This document shows positions 23,803-32,893 of a DNA stretch of 44,829 bases, one piece after another. The stretch comes from an uncultured Lachnospiraceae bacterium (GTDB taxonomy: Bacteria > Bacillota > Clostridia > Lachnospirales > Lachnospiraceae). Below the pieces are notes generated by a model. The model saw nothing but the letters and a program-made list of their open reading frames with translations, ran no database searches and was not told the DNA's origin. Location: positions 1 to 44,829 of the forward strand of contig CANRZW010000029.1 of the NCBI GenBank assembly GCA_947644545.1, given 5' to 3'. The first letter of the stretch is position 1; each line of letters opens with the position of its first letter. The translations under genes were made by a program, and so were the position numbers.

Positions 23803-25296
23803 TCATGTACGGCTTCTCTGGCCTTCACTTTCCTCTTCACGCTTCTCAGATTTCTCCTCCAGCGGGATTAAAATCGAAATCGAAAAAACGCCCTCCTGAA
23901 ATTCCATGCCGAACACCCCGTCATACCGCCTCACCATATCTCTGACATTGATAAGTCCGATCCCCTGTCGTTTTACATCCTTCTTTCCAGGCCCCTCGGT
24001 CCCGTGCGTTCTCCACCCTTCTGCCCGCCCTTTCCTAGCAGGCTTTCCTCCACTGCCTTCCTCCGGGCAGACACTGTTGCTTACTTCCAGCAGGAAACAT
24101 CGCTTGACGGTTCTCGCCTGCATATGAATAAATCTTTCCCTCTCCGTATCATCTGTCTGCCGTGACAGTCCGCCATGCCCCATTCTCTCGCACGCTTCCA
24201 CCGCATTATCCAGGATATTTCCAAACAATACGCACAGATCAAAGTCATGAATGGGGCATGACTTCGGTATCTGCACGTCACATTCCCACCTGATCTGTCT
24301 GCTCTGCGCCGTCTGCCGCTTCTGATACAAAAGCGCATCCACCGCCCGGTTTCCCGTGGCCTCCTCCCCTTTTCCAATGCCGCCGCTTTCCCGCATATTG
24401 TCCAGATACTCCGTCAGTTTCTCCCAATCCCTTATTTCCAATAATCCTGACAATGCGATCACATGATTTTTCATATCATGTCGTAACCGCTCTGCCTGGC
24501 TGTACTGTTCCTCCAACATCTGATAGGCTGCGATCTGAGCCTGATACCGGCTGCTTTTTTTCTGTTCCAGATAGATCTTGTCCAGTCCGTAAAGATAGAA
24601 TCCCACCGCGAACAGGAACAGCGCCGTCAGGATCAAAAACTCCATGTTACTGAAAATCTGATCATAATACAGACCCATATTCCCACCGCTCCTGACCATT
24701 ACCCCGTGACTTGCACCCCAGTTCGCCACATCGATCACCAGCGTGATGACAAAGAGCGGAATCGCCAGAACGGCATATCCTTTCTTAAGCCCTTCGCTGA
24801 CGTTCTCCTGCTCCATAAAAGAAATCCGCCATCCTGAAAGCAGATAAACTACCAGCATCTCTGCAAGCTGTACACCACAGACGAGTAACTCCCCTTCCCC
24901 CGCCTCTATCAAAGGCGCCGGCATATGATGCCAGGCATGCTTCCAGACTAACACCAGACACGACAGCAACGATATAAAGAACATTCCTGTAAGCGTTGTT
25001 ACCGTTGTCAGGATCGAAGCCGTCAACAGCTTTCTCTCCGTCTCACCACCAAAGAGCACCACCACCAGTCCGATCATTATCACATGCCATCCTGCAGTAA
25101 AAAGAAGATTGGGCAAGGCCGCAAAGTTTTCTTGCAGTATTCTGAACAGAATATCGCCGCCTAAAAGAAGTGCCAGCCATACCATCTCTCTGCTTTGCGA
25201 AATCTCCAGATATTTTCTGCAAAACCTGTCAGCCGCCCAAAGATACCCCAACCGGCATATGATCATCATAAGAATAAAGACAAACCCATACATCAT
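23803..25296 (-). CDS. GHKL sensor kinase (AgrC-like)
   Basis: This 497-residue protein has about six membrane helices in residues 1-235, a short linker, then a kinase module with the phosphorylation site LRHDMKNHV (H273), NILDNAVEAC as the N box and GIGLINVRDMVRRYDG as the G box. Between N and G boxes is a basic, Gly-rich insert (about 430-455). This is the AgrC/ComD-type layout that usually senses peptides. No agrB-like or autoinducing peptide gene was found nearby. Transcribed with the LytTR regulator, 53 bases upstream of it. Confidence 0.85.
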   Translation of the reverse strand: MMYGFVFILMMIICRLGYLWAADRFCRKYLEISQSREMVWLALLLGGDILFRILQENFAALPNLLFTAGWHVIMIGLVVVLFGGETERKLLTASILTTVTTLTGMFFISLLSCLVLVWKHAWHHMPAPLIEAGEGELLVCGVQLAEMLVVYLLSGWRISFMEQENVSEGLKKGYAVLAIPLFVITLVIDVANWGASHGVMVRSGGNMGLYYDQIFSNMEFLILTALFLFAVGFYLYGLDKIYLEQKKSSRYQAQIAAYQMLEEQYSQAERLRHDMKNHVIALSGLLEIRDWEKLTEYLDNMRESGGIGKGEEATGNRAVDALLYQKRQTAQSRQIRWECDVQIPKSCPIHDFDLCVLFGNILDNAVEACERMGHGGLSRQTDDTERERFIHMQARTVKRCFLLEVSNSVCPEEGSGGKPARKGRAEGWRTHGTEGPGKKDVKRQGIGLINVRDMVRRYDGVFGMEFQEGVFSISILIPLEEKSEKREEESEGQRSRT

Positions 25297-25349
25297 AACA
25301 CTTTACCACAAAAAGATCGTTCCGTAAGCTATAACGATATCTTACTCCG

Positions 25350-26060
25350 CTATTCTCCTTCCCTTCTCATATAAGCTAATATTTCGTGACAGAATTGTTC
25401 ATATCTGCGTTTGGCGATCACCACCCGCTCCCCGCAGTCGAGAATCACCTCCTGCCTGTTATATCCCTCCACGTGCCGCAGATTAACCAGATAGCTCTTA
25501 TGGCACCGCGAAAACCCCTTTTCCTGCAGGTTCTTCTCCAAAACGCCGATTTGCTCATAATAGGTGAAAATACCCTCCGCCCCATGCACCTCGATCACCC
25601 TGCCGCGGATTTCAAAATAGTATATATCCTGAAGAAATAACTTTCTCTTCTGCCGCTCCTTGCTGACAAGTATAAATTCCCGGGCGCGTTCCTTTGTCCT
25701 GCAGACGATTCTTTCCAATACGTGCCGCAGTTTCCGGTCATCTACGGGCTTTAGCAGGTACTGAAACGCTTCCACGTCATAGGCATCGAATACGTAATCC
25801 CGGCTGGCGGAGACGAAGACAAGAATCCCGTCAAAGGCCTTTGCCCGAAAAAGCTGCGCCGTCCTCATACCGTCCAGCTCCCGCATGATGATGTCGAGAA
25901 ATATAATATCAAAGTCTTCTTCCGCCTGCAGAAGCTCCTGCCCACTGTTGAACTGACGTATGATACCGGGAACTTTCATTTCCTCCAGGATCACCTCGAT
26001 CCGCCCTGCCATACGACAGCACTCCAGTATTTCATCATCGCACACTGCAATTGCTATCAT
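25350..26060 (-). CDS. LytTR response regulator (AgrA-like)
   Basis: This 236-residue regulator has a receiver domain (DDE at 8-10, phosphoacceptor D56 in FLDIIM, the switch lysine in LLKPVDD) and a C-terminal LytTR DNA-binding domain with YFEIRGRVIEVHG, GFSRCHKSYLVNLRHV and KRRYEQF. The ATG at 26058-26060 is chosen because it begins the receiver directly and follows AGGTGA. It is first in the operon, ahead of the kinase. Targets are unknown. Confidence 0.85.
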   Translation of the reverse strand: MIAIAVCDDEILECCRMAGRIEVILEEMKVPGIIRQFNSGQELLQAEEDFDIIFLDIIMRELDGMRTAQLFRAKAFDGILVFVSASRDYVFDAYDVEAFQYLLKPVDDRKLRHVLERIVCRTKERAREFILVSKERQKRKLFLQDIYYFEIRGRVIEVHGAEGIFTYYEQIGVLEKNLQEKGFSRCHKSYLVNLRHVEGYNRQEVILDCGERVVIAKRRYEQFCHEILAYMRREGE

Positions 26061-26210
26061 TCCCGTCACCTGCCTCATTTCATAAACATTCTTTTTCATG
26101 ATATATATCGACCGGCATCCCCTGTTTGATCTGTCTTAGTCACAAACGGCCGTTTTCATGTCACGACCTGGCGCAGCCCTTTGTCCCGGAAATCTCCGGT
26201 ACATAAAGTA

Positions 26211-26251
26211 AGGATGCCGCTCCCATCCGTTCTGATGGTCTGCAGCATCCT
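26211..26251 (-). terminator. Hairpin after the first GH5-like gene, weak terminator
   Basis: AGGATGC (26211-26217) and GCATCCT (26245-26251) are complementary, with CCATC and GATGG pairing inside. On the minus strand it lies 19 bases after the stop codon, but the following T tract is interrupted. Confidence 0.4.
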
Positions 26252-26269
26252 CTCACATAAGATAACTTC

Positions 26270-27580
26270 TTACTGCTGTATCTCTACTACATGACATGCC
26301 TTCTTCAACGTGTCAATCAACTCTGTCAGATAATCCGCAATTTCCATGGAATCCACATGCTCCCGTTTCCTGTATGCTGCGATCTTCGCAGTGGGCGGAT
26401 ATGCCATCGGCACCAGCTCGCCGCCCTCCAGCAGATTCGCCACAAACTCGCAGACTTCCAGCAGATCTTCCACATCATGGCTGTGCGCGAAGCCCTGGTT
26501 CTGTCTGGCCTTACGAAGCGTTCTCTGTGCCAGGATACAGGCTCTTCTCACATAGTCCTCCTGATTCACGTCAGAGCGGATCGCCGTTTCCCCTCTGTTG
26601 CGGAAGAATCCATAGATCGCGGACACAATAGAAGGATCTCTGACCGTTCCGTCCGGATAAACCACCCCGTGTACCCTTGACCACATATCCTTCCCGATCA
26701 TCAACTCAAACAGATACCAGCCCACACCGTATTCATCATGCAGCTCGATGGACATATCATAAGGATTCGCTCTGCCGATACAACACATTTCGTTATCCAA
26801 AACCGGCTTGCCGTATTTCTCGCTCATCTGCTTCGCATACTCCAACGTATCACGCATACGCTTCCTGGTCGGGCAATAGTCATGGAATACGATCACATCA
26901 ACCAACTCCGCTGTCTTGCTCGGTTCCGTCTCATAGATAAAGATATTGCCGATCCCGATATCATGCACCGGATCCTTAGCCTTCACATACTTACAGAAAT
27001 GCCGGACGATCTCCCAGGTCTTCTCCTGCCTGTAGCGCAGTGCCTCCATGTCAGGCCGGTCCTGATAATCCTGCACATAAGAAGGCTCCTCGTCATACCA
27101 GGTCACAAAGTTATCCGTATAGCCGGGCTCGTTGGCGATATCCCAGAACAAGAGGCCTTCCTCTTTGCCAATCGCATCATAGAGCGCGTCAAAATACTCC
27201 TCTCCAATGTACCAGCTGGAAGGATCTTCCAGCGTCTCAGCGATCGGCCGCAGTCCGGCTTCCAGCATGAATCCCCCCGGCGGAAGCTCATCTTCACGGA
27301 ATCGGAATCCCATAAAAATAATCGGGTTGGTGGAAATACCATGTTTCCATGCCGTCTGCACAAAATCCTTGACGTTTGCAAGAAACTGCTCAGGATTCTC
27401 CTTATAGAAATCATAGCTTAAGAAAATCCGCGCGCTGTTCAGGTGCAGTCTCCTGGCATACCCCATATCCCTGTCCACAACGTCATGATGATAATGGGAC
27501 CAGAAATCCCTGTCATTCACGGCATCAGGCTGTGTGTAATTGAACCCTCGCAGGTTCCCGTAATCAACTGTTTTCTTCAT
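26270..27580 (-). CDS. GH5-like cytoplasmic glycoside hydrolase (paralogue 1)
   Basis: This 436-residue protein has no signal peptide and reads as a cellulase-fold TIM barrel: LRGFNYTQPDA near the start, DIANEPG with acid/base E151, VIVFHDY, and PVLDNEMCCIGRANPYD with nucleophile E264. The last 110 residues are helical. It shares its layout and the NEMxCIGRANPYD block with the 31458-32645 gene, so the two are paralogues. GGAGAAA precedes the ATG at 27578-27580. It is the last gene of the LplB/LplC-type importer operon and should act on an imported oligosaccharide. The glycan cannot be told from sequence. Confidence 0.8.
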   Translation of the reverse strand: MKKTVDYGNLRGFNYTQPDAVNDRDFWSHYHHDVVDRDMGYARRLHLNSARIFLSYDFYKENPEQFLANVKDFVQTAWKHGISTNPIIFMGFRFREDELPPGGFMLEAGLRPIAETLEDPSSWYIGEEYFDALYDAIGKEEGLLFWDIANEPGYTDNFVTWYDEEPSYVQDYQDRPDMEALRYRQEKTWEIVRHFCKYVKAKDPVHDIGIGNIFIYETEPSKTAELVDVIVFHDYCPTRKRMRDTLEYAKQMSEKYGKPVLDNEMCCIGRANPYDMSIELHDEYGVGWYLFELMIGKDMWSRVHGVVYPDGTVRDPSIVSAIYGFFRNRGETAIRSDVNQEDYVRRACILAQRTLRKARQNQGFAHSHDVEDLLEVCEFVANLLEGGELVPMAYPPTAKIAAYRKREHVDSMEIADYLTELIDTLKKACHVVEIQQ

Positions 27581-27650
27581 TTTCTCTCCATTCCGAAGCG
27601 ACTTATTCATACTCGCTTCCAATCCCAATCCGAAGCGCTTATAACCCCTG

Positions 27651-28541
27651 TCAGCCCTTCACACCGCCCAGCGTGATACCCTTTACAAAGTTATTCTGCA
27701 CGAAAGGATAGATCACCAGTACCGGCAGCACGCCTGCAATCGCCATCGCCATACGCACCGAGACCGTAGGCAGATTCGCCAGCAGAGCCGCCGCATTGGA
27801 ATCACCGGACTGGAGCAGATATTGAATATTCTGCACGATTCTGTTCAGAAGATTTTGTATCGAATACAGGTCCTGTCTTCTGTTCAGATAGACATATCCG
27901 TTATTCCAATCATTCCAGTAAGCAATTCCGGCAAACAGCCCGATGGTAGCGATAATAGGCTTGGCGAGCGGAACGACTACCTTAAGAAACGTCTGCGTCT
28001 CGGATGCCCCGTCAATATACGCCGCTTCAACGATCTCATCCGGAATACTGGATGTGAAATAAGATTTCATGAGCAGAACGTTAAATCCGTTCGTCACCAG
28101 GCCCGGCAGCAACAGCCCCCAGAAAGTATCCTTAATGTGGAATATATTCACGTAATTGATATAGGTCGGAACCAATCCACCGTTAAACAGCATAGTAAAG
28201 AACACGTAGAAAGTAAGCACGCCTCTTGCCGGAAGTTCTTTCTTGGAAATAGCATAGGCAAGCAGTGTCGTAACCGACAGCGAAAGTACCGTTCCCACAG
28301 CCGTAAGCCTGAAGGATACGAGATAAGCCTTCAAAACCTGCGGATTCTCTACAAAAATATAATGGTAAGCGCTCAGACTGAGCTTTTCAGGAAAATAACT
28401 GTAGCCGTTCCGTATCAATGTGTTATTGTCTGTAAAGGAAGAGATGATCACCAGGAGCAAGGGCGCCACCGCTAATATTGTCATGATTATCATAACAACA
28501 TTGCCCATAAATTGAAAGCGTTTTTCGTCTTTTGACTTCAT
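27651..28541 (-). CDS. LplC-type ABC transporter permease
   Basis: This 296-residue protein has six predicted membrane helices with the EAA loop EAAYIDGASETQTFLKVVVP and the typical C-terminus FVQNNFVKGITLGGVKG of LplC/YtcP-type carbohydrate permeases. AGGGAGAGGG precedes the ATG. It follows the LplB-type gene by 17 bases and precedes the GH5-like gene in the same transcript. Confidence 0.9.
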   Translation of the reverse strand: MKSKDEKRFQFMGNVVMIIMTILAVAPLLLVIISSFTDNNTLIRNGYSYFPEKLSLSAYHYIFVENPQVLKAYLVSFRLTAVGTVLSLSVTTLLAYAISKKELPARGVLTFYVFFTMLFNGGLVPTYINYVNIFHIKDTFWGLLLPGLVTNGFNVLLMKSYFTSSIPDEIVEAAYIDGASETQTFLKVVVPLAKPIIATIGLFAGIAYWNDWNNGYVYLNRRQDLYSIQNLLNRIVQNIQYLLQSGDSNAAALLANLPTVSVRMAMAIAGVLPVLVIYPFVQNNFVKGITLGGVKG

Positions 28542-28558
28542 AATTCCCTCTCCCTCCC

Positions 28559-29503
28559 CTAAAATAACGCGCTGTCCGGATCGATCTTACGAACGATCAG
28601 GTTCGCAGACATTACAAGGATAAATCCAATCAGTGACTGGTAGACGCCCGCTGCCGTAGCCATAGGCATATCATTTCTCTCCAGCAGTCCTCTGTACACA
28701 TAAGTATCTATGGTCTGCGTCACATTCATCAATACACCGCTCTGCTGAGGCACCTGATAGAACAGACCGAAATCCGAATAGAAGATACGGCCGACGGACA
28801 GCAGCACCAGCATGATGATGGTAGGTCTTAGAAGCGGCAGCGTTATCTTTCTGATCTGCTGCCATTTCGATGCGCCGTCAATGGCAGATGCCTCATAGAT
28901 TTCTCTGTCGAATCCCAGGATTGTGGACAAATACACGATGCAGTTATAGCCCACGCCTCTCCAGGTCTGCACGAATACCAGGATAAAAGGCCAATATTTC
29001 GGTTCCGTATACCAGGGAATCGGTTCCTTGCCAAACAGAGGAAAGATACTGTTATTCAAAAATCCGTTTTCCGAGCTCAGGAAAGCAAACACCAGGTAAC
29101 TGATAATCACCGTAGACAAGAAATGAGGCAGTAAGATGGTGGACTGATAAACCTTCTTCCATCTCGTGGTAAGCTCGGACAGGATGATGGCGATCGAAAC
29201 AGCCGTAATCACATTAACGATGATAAACAAAATATTATAACCCAGTGTATTTCTTGTAATGATCCAGGCATCCTGTGTCCGGAACAAATATTTGAAATTT
29301 TTGAGTCCTACCCATGGCGAACCCCAAATTCCCTTTTTCGTGGAATACTTTTTAAATGCCAGCACCAGGCCCGGAAGCGGCATATAATTATTGATAAACA
29401 GATAGATAATTCCCGGAAGAGCCATAAGATATACGGGAATAAACCGCTTGACAAGTCTTAAAGTCTTCTTGGAATCCCTCTTTACTTTTGCTGTCTGTTT
29501 CAT
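28559..29503 (-). CDS. LplB-type ABC transporter permease
   Basis: This 314-residue protein has a basic N-terminus, six predicted helices, PGLVLAFKKYS and the EAA loop EASAIDGASKWQQIRKITLP, ending IDPDSALF, all typical of LplB/YtcO-type permeases. The ATG at 29501-29503 follows AGAAAGG; an in-frame start 19 codons upstream lies within the preceding hairpin region and has no site. As in the other importer, no dedicated ATPase is encoded. Confidence 0.9.
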   Translation of the reverse strand: MKQTAKVKRDSKKTLRLVKRFIPVYLMALPGIIYLFINNYMPLPGLVLAFKKYSTKKGIWGSPWVGLKNFKYLFRTQDAWIITRNTLGYNILFIIVNVITAVSIAIILSELTTRWKKVYQSTILLPHFLSTVIISYLVFAFLSSENGFLNNSIFPLFGKEPIPWYTEPKYWPFILVFVQTWRGVGYNCIVYLSTILGFDREIYEASAIDGASKWQQIRKITLPLLRPTIIMLVLLSVGRIFYSDFGLFYQVPQQSGVLMNVTQTIDTYVYRGLLERNDMPMATAAGVYQSLIGFILVMSANLIVRKIDPDSALF

Positions 29504-29530
29504 AGCATGCCAGCCTTTCTTAATACAAGA

Positions 29531-29569
29531 GAAAAAGGAACAGGAATCTGAGATTTCCATTCCTTTTTC
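29531..29569 (-). terminator. Intercistronic hairpin between binding protein and permease genes
   Basis: GAAAAAGGAA (29531-29540) pairs with TTCCTTTTTC (29560-29569), with a second helix inside (GGAATCT with AGATTTCC). On the minus strand it ends in a T-rich arm. It should stop most transcripts or protect the upstream mRNA end, so the binding protein is made in excess of the permeases. Confidence 0.7.
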
Positions 29570-29621
29570 CCGTTTTCAGATACATCCGTTCAGGACGGAC
29601 TCATGCATAATCAATCGTTTC

Positions 29622-31235
29622 CTACTCGACACCGTTCTCGGCTGCCCATGCCTCCAAAGCTTCCTTCTTCGCATCTATATAAGTTTGAAGTCCTGCAGCC
29701 TCCAGTCTCTCATTGAGCTCGGCAATACCTGCCTCCGGCTCGATCAGACCGAATACAAGGCTGTTGCCATATTCTTCCCATACATTGGTCAACGCCGTAT
29801 ACTCTGCACTGACTTCCGAAGAGTCAAAGCTGAAGCCAAGCGCCTTGGACTTCATGGCATTGTTGTTGAAATCTATTGTCTTCTGCCAAAGGTCGATGTC
29901 GTCCCCTTCACGTACATAGGTAGGATATTCACAAGGCATCATCCAAGCCCACACCAGATTGTAATACTCTACTGTCTGCTCGGTCACTCCCTCAGGGAAC
30001 GTACAATGACCGGACTCCGTAAGAACATAATCCACACCTTCTTCACCCCACAGAAGCAGGTTGGTCACTACAGGACTGGTATACAGATCGTTCAGAACCG
30101 TCATCGCAGCCTCCGGAGCTTCTGTCGTGGAATTGATGCTCCATGCAGCGCCAACAGGCGCACTGCTTGCCACAAAGTCAGGCCCCAACTGGAATACAAC
30201 GGCATCCCGTCCGGCACGTTCTGCTTCCTTCTGACGTACAATACCGGGCTTTCCGGCTGTCGTATCTGCAATCAGGGTGCCTGCAATAACCTGCGCACCG
30301 CCGTTCTGTGTCTCGGTAGCGGCATCCTTCGACATAAATCCTGCCTGCTGCCACTCATACATCAGCTGGCAATATTCCTTGAACATATCGCTGGTAAACA
30401 GGTTGGACACTTCAAGGCTGTTGGAAGGATCAAGAAGCACTCCAAACACGTCTCCGCCAATAGCGTCATAGGCAAGCTTCTGTCCAAGATACCCGTAATT
30501 CCAGGGATACACTACATTCACATCAGGATATGCCTCGTGAAGCTGCGTAAACAGCTCCGTCATATCCTCTGCAGTCGCAGGGTTAACTTCTTCCATGTTG
30601 ATCTGGGAATAATCATAATCGATACCATCCATATACTCTTTATCGACTACGACGCACCACATACCGGTTGCCAGATCACGCATACAGGGAATCCCATACA
30701 GAGTGCCATTTACAACGCAGCCCTTTAGGAACTCCGGATCGATCAGTTCCACAATATCCTTACCATAATTGTTGAGCAGATCTCCCTCATTCAGATCATA
30801 AGTACTCTCGTTCGCTACCGTATTCGAGAAGTTCATGACGCCTGAGCTGAAAATATCCACCTGCTCCCCTGAGGAAAGCATCATATTCACGCTCTGCGTA
30901 TAATCACCCATAAGAGATGTTACAAACTCAACGTTAATATTGTAAGTGTCCAGATAATATTCTTTGATCTTACCAAATACTCTGTCTTTTCCAGGCACGG
31001 AATCATCGTTGCAGTACAATGCAACAACGATCGTCTCTCCGCCAAAGTCGGTGATCAGATCACTTGCAGCCGCTTCATCCCCGGAGGCCTCAGCTTCTGC
31101 TCCCTCATCTCCCGTATCGTCAGCAGCAGGCGAGGCAGCATCACCGCCAGTGGTTTCAGCCTGCCCTCCTCCGCATCCGGCAAGGGTTCCTGCCGTAAGA
31201 GCAAGACACATCATAAGTGCAAGAATCTTTTTCAT
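29622..31235 (-). CDS. Solute-binding lipoprotein of an LplB/LplC-type importer
   Basis: This 537-residue binding protein opens with a lipoprotein signal peptide (LTAGTLAGC, lipidated C21), then a Gly/Ala/Glu/Asp-rich linker (about 22-60). The mature domain is of the large LplA/YtcQ type (DTYNINVEFV, VDIFSSGVMNF, GIPCMRDLATG). GAAGGAGG precedes the ATG at 31233-31235. It is first in the operon, followed by the intercistronic hairpin. It should bind an oligosaccharide that the two GH5-like enzymes cleave in the cytoplasm. Confidence 0.85.
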   Translation of the reverse strand: MKKILALMMCLALTAGTLAGCGGGQAETTGGDAASPAADDTGDEGAEAEASGDEAAASDLITDFGGETIVVALYCNDDSVPGKDRVFGKIKEYYLDTYNINVEFVTSLMGDYTQSVNMMLSSGEQVDIFSSGVMNFSNTVANESTYDLNEGDLLNNYGKDIVELIDPEFLKGCVVNGTLYGIPCMRDLATGMWCVVVDKEYMDGIDYDYSQINMEEVNPATAEDMTELFTQLHEAYPDVNVVYPWNYGYLGQKLAYDAIGGDVFGVLLDPSNSLEVSNLFTSDMFKEYCQLMYEWQQAGFMSKDAATETQNGGAQVIAGTLIADTTAGKPGIVRQKEAERAGRDAVVFQLGPDFVASSAPVGAAWSINSTTEAPEAAMTVLNDLYTSPVVTNLLLWGEEGVDYVLTESGHCTFPEGVTEQTVEYYNLVWAWMMPCEYPTYVREGDDIDLWQKTIDFNNNAMKSKALGFSFDSSEVSAEYTALTNVWEEYGNSLVFGLIEPEAGIAELNERLEAAGLQTYIDAKKEALEAWAAENGVE

Positions 31236-31325
31236 TAATATTTCCTCCTTCATTTGTTTATTCAAATTTGTTCCTTCAATAACGGAAGAAGTTCTTATCG
31301 GCCGATATTTTCTTCTCTTTATTGT

Positions 31326-31353
31326 GTTATAATTATAGCTGTTTCAAGGTCAA
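31326..31353 (-). promoter_or_regulatory. Candidate promoter of the LplB/LplC-type importer operon
   Basis: On the minus strand TTGACC (31353-31348) and TATAAC (31331-31326) are 16 bases apart, about 90 bases before the binding protein start codon. Confidence 0.45.
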
Positions 31354-31418
31354 AAAAATATTCACACATCTTAGCTGTTATTGCATTATTTTGACATCTT
31401 CTCTTCCATCACAGGCGC

Positions 31419-31462
31419 ATTGATGCAAAATCCTGCAACGGAATCCCTGCAGACGCATCAAT
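31419..31462 (-). repeat. Inverted repeat spanning the stop of the second GH5-like gene
   Basis: ATTGATGC (31419-31426) and GCATCAAT (31455-31462) are fully complementary and can close a 28-base loop. The stop codon of the GH5-like gene (31458-31460) lies in one arm. There is no T run, so it may be an mRNA 3' stabilising structure rather than a terminator. Confidence 0.45.
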
Positions 31463-32645
31463 ACAGGCAATAGTATTCCTGGAGCTTCCTCGAAACCTCA
31501 TAGGCAAATCTTCTGATCTGCGCACGGTCACGCTTCTCCTCCGGAATATCCCGCAACGCAAACAGCCGGGCAGACAACAGATTGTCCATCGGGACGATCT
31601 CACAGCACTCCAGAATATTCACACATACCTCTGCGGCCTCCAGAATCTCATCTGTCGTGGCTTCAAATCTGGTAAACAGACTCTGCTTATCCACGGAAAG
31701 CGCCTTCTTTACCCGTTCCACTGCCACTGCGGCATATTCTTCACGATTCCCCTGCGGAATCACCCTGTCCGCGCCTCTGTTCCTGTAGAAACCAAACATG
31801 GCTGCCACAATAGAAGGATCTCGCACCGTTCCGTCCGGATATACGATTCCGTGAAGAGGCGCCCAGAAGCCCTCGATCACCAGATTGAAGATATAATATC
31901 CATAGTGAAACTCTTCACAGAACTGCAGCTCCACATCATAGGGGTTCGCACGCCCAATACAGCCCATTTCATTGTTGATGACCGGCTTGCCGCCCTGTTC
32001 CTTCGCAATCTTGCCCGCATACTCATACACTTCCCTGATATCCTTTCTGGTGGTCAGGTAATCGTGGAAAGCGATCACGTCAACCAGATCTGCCGTGGAT
32101 TCCAGATGCTCTTTCAACTCATGGCCCACAGTGATGGGCGTATCGTCATCCAATTCGCGCACTATCTGGCATTGGAGTCTCAGATCATGCTCAATCTTCT
32201 TATAGCGGGGCTCATATTCCTCCTCGGGACAATTTCTCAGATAATCGTTGCAGAACGGCTCATTATACACGTCCCACATCAACAGGTTGGGCTCCTTCTT
32301 AAGCAGACGGATCATGGCCGCCAAAAAGGCCCTCTTCTTCTCCCATTCCTCCTGCGTCAGAAGCTCATATGTGCGGATCTGATTGCCGCTTGAAAAAATA
32401 GGCATAATGCTGATCCCGTGAGCGGCACACAGTCTGGTATAATCCAGTATTTTCTTCTCCAGCGCCTCCGGATCCTTGTGCCACTCCGCCTCCCGGATAA
32501 AAGTGCGGACGGAATTAACCCGCAGTCTCTGCGCATATCCCAATTCCCGGTCCAGCTGCTCCATGGAAGCCCCCTCCCGCGGACCATGATGTACGCCGCG
32601 AATCTCACTGTAATCCGATTTTACTCTCTCTTTCCAGGTTTTCAT
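31458..32645 (-). CDS. GH5-like cytoplasmic glycoside hydrolase (paralogue 2)
   Basis: This 395-residue TIM-barrel hydrolase has no signal peptide. DVYNEPF carries the acid/base E129 and PVINNEMGCIGRANPYD the nucleophile E226; VIAFHDY and GIVYPDGTVRDPSIVAA are shared with the paralogue at 26270-27580, but the region between strands 2 and 4 is shorter here. GAGAGGT lies about 13 bases before the ATG. It lies upstream of the importer operon in the same direction, with its own promoter, and diverges from the kinase gene. Different loops suggest the two enzymes cleave different linkages of one glycan. Confidence 0.8.
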   Translation of the reverse strand: MKTWKERVKSDYSEIRGVHHGPREGASMEQLDRELGYAQRLRVNSVRTFIREAEWHKDPEALEKKILDYTRLCAAHGISIMPIFSSGNQIRTYELLTQEEWEKKRAFLAAMIRLLKKEPNLLMWDVYNEPFCNDYLRNCPEEEYEPRYKKIEHDLRLQCQIVRELDDDTPITVGHELKEHLESTADLVDVIAFHDYLTTRKDIREVYEYAGKIAKEQGGKPVINNEMGCIGRANPYDVELQFCEEFHYGYYIFNLVIEGFWAPLHGIVYPDGTVRDPSIVAAMFGFYRNRGADRVIPQGNREEYAAVAVERVKKALSVDKQSLFTRFEATTDEILEAAEVCVNILECCEIVPMDNLLSARLFALRDIPEEKRDRAQIRRFAYEVSRKLQEYYCLY

Positions 32646-32748
32646 GGTCTATAACTACCTCTCCCTTTCTGCCGTTTGCACGGCATTTCTCATAAAAATG
32701 CTCCAGGCCGTTCTCCTCTTTTTTCTTCTTCGGAGTTGACCTTTTTTC

Positions 32749-32754
32749 ATTATA
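32749..32754 (-). promoter_or_regulatory. -10 box upstream of the second GH5-like gene
   Basis: On the minus strand a consensus TATAAT lies about 100 bases upstream of the start codon; the sequence 17 bases further upstream is a poor -35, as at an activator-dependent promoter. The rest of 32646-32893 shows no gene. Confidence 0.4.
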
Positions 32755-32893
32755 GGAAGATGCCCCCGGAAAAACTATGTACATATTTGAGCGAATATTT
32801 CAAAATTCTTACAACTTCTGGTTTGTCGATTGCTTTTCCTTTTTACTAAGATTACTATCATACATAGACATTTTCCGACAGATGGAGGTATTC

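Noticed and set aside
28510..28530. A cre-like sequence TGAAAGCGTTTTTC
   Set aside because: It lies inside the start of the LplC-type coding region and mismatches the consensus at the conserved end; probably coding chance.
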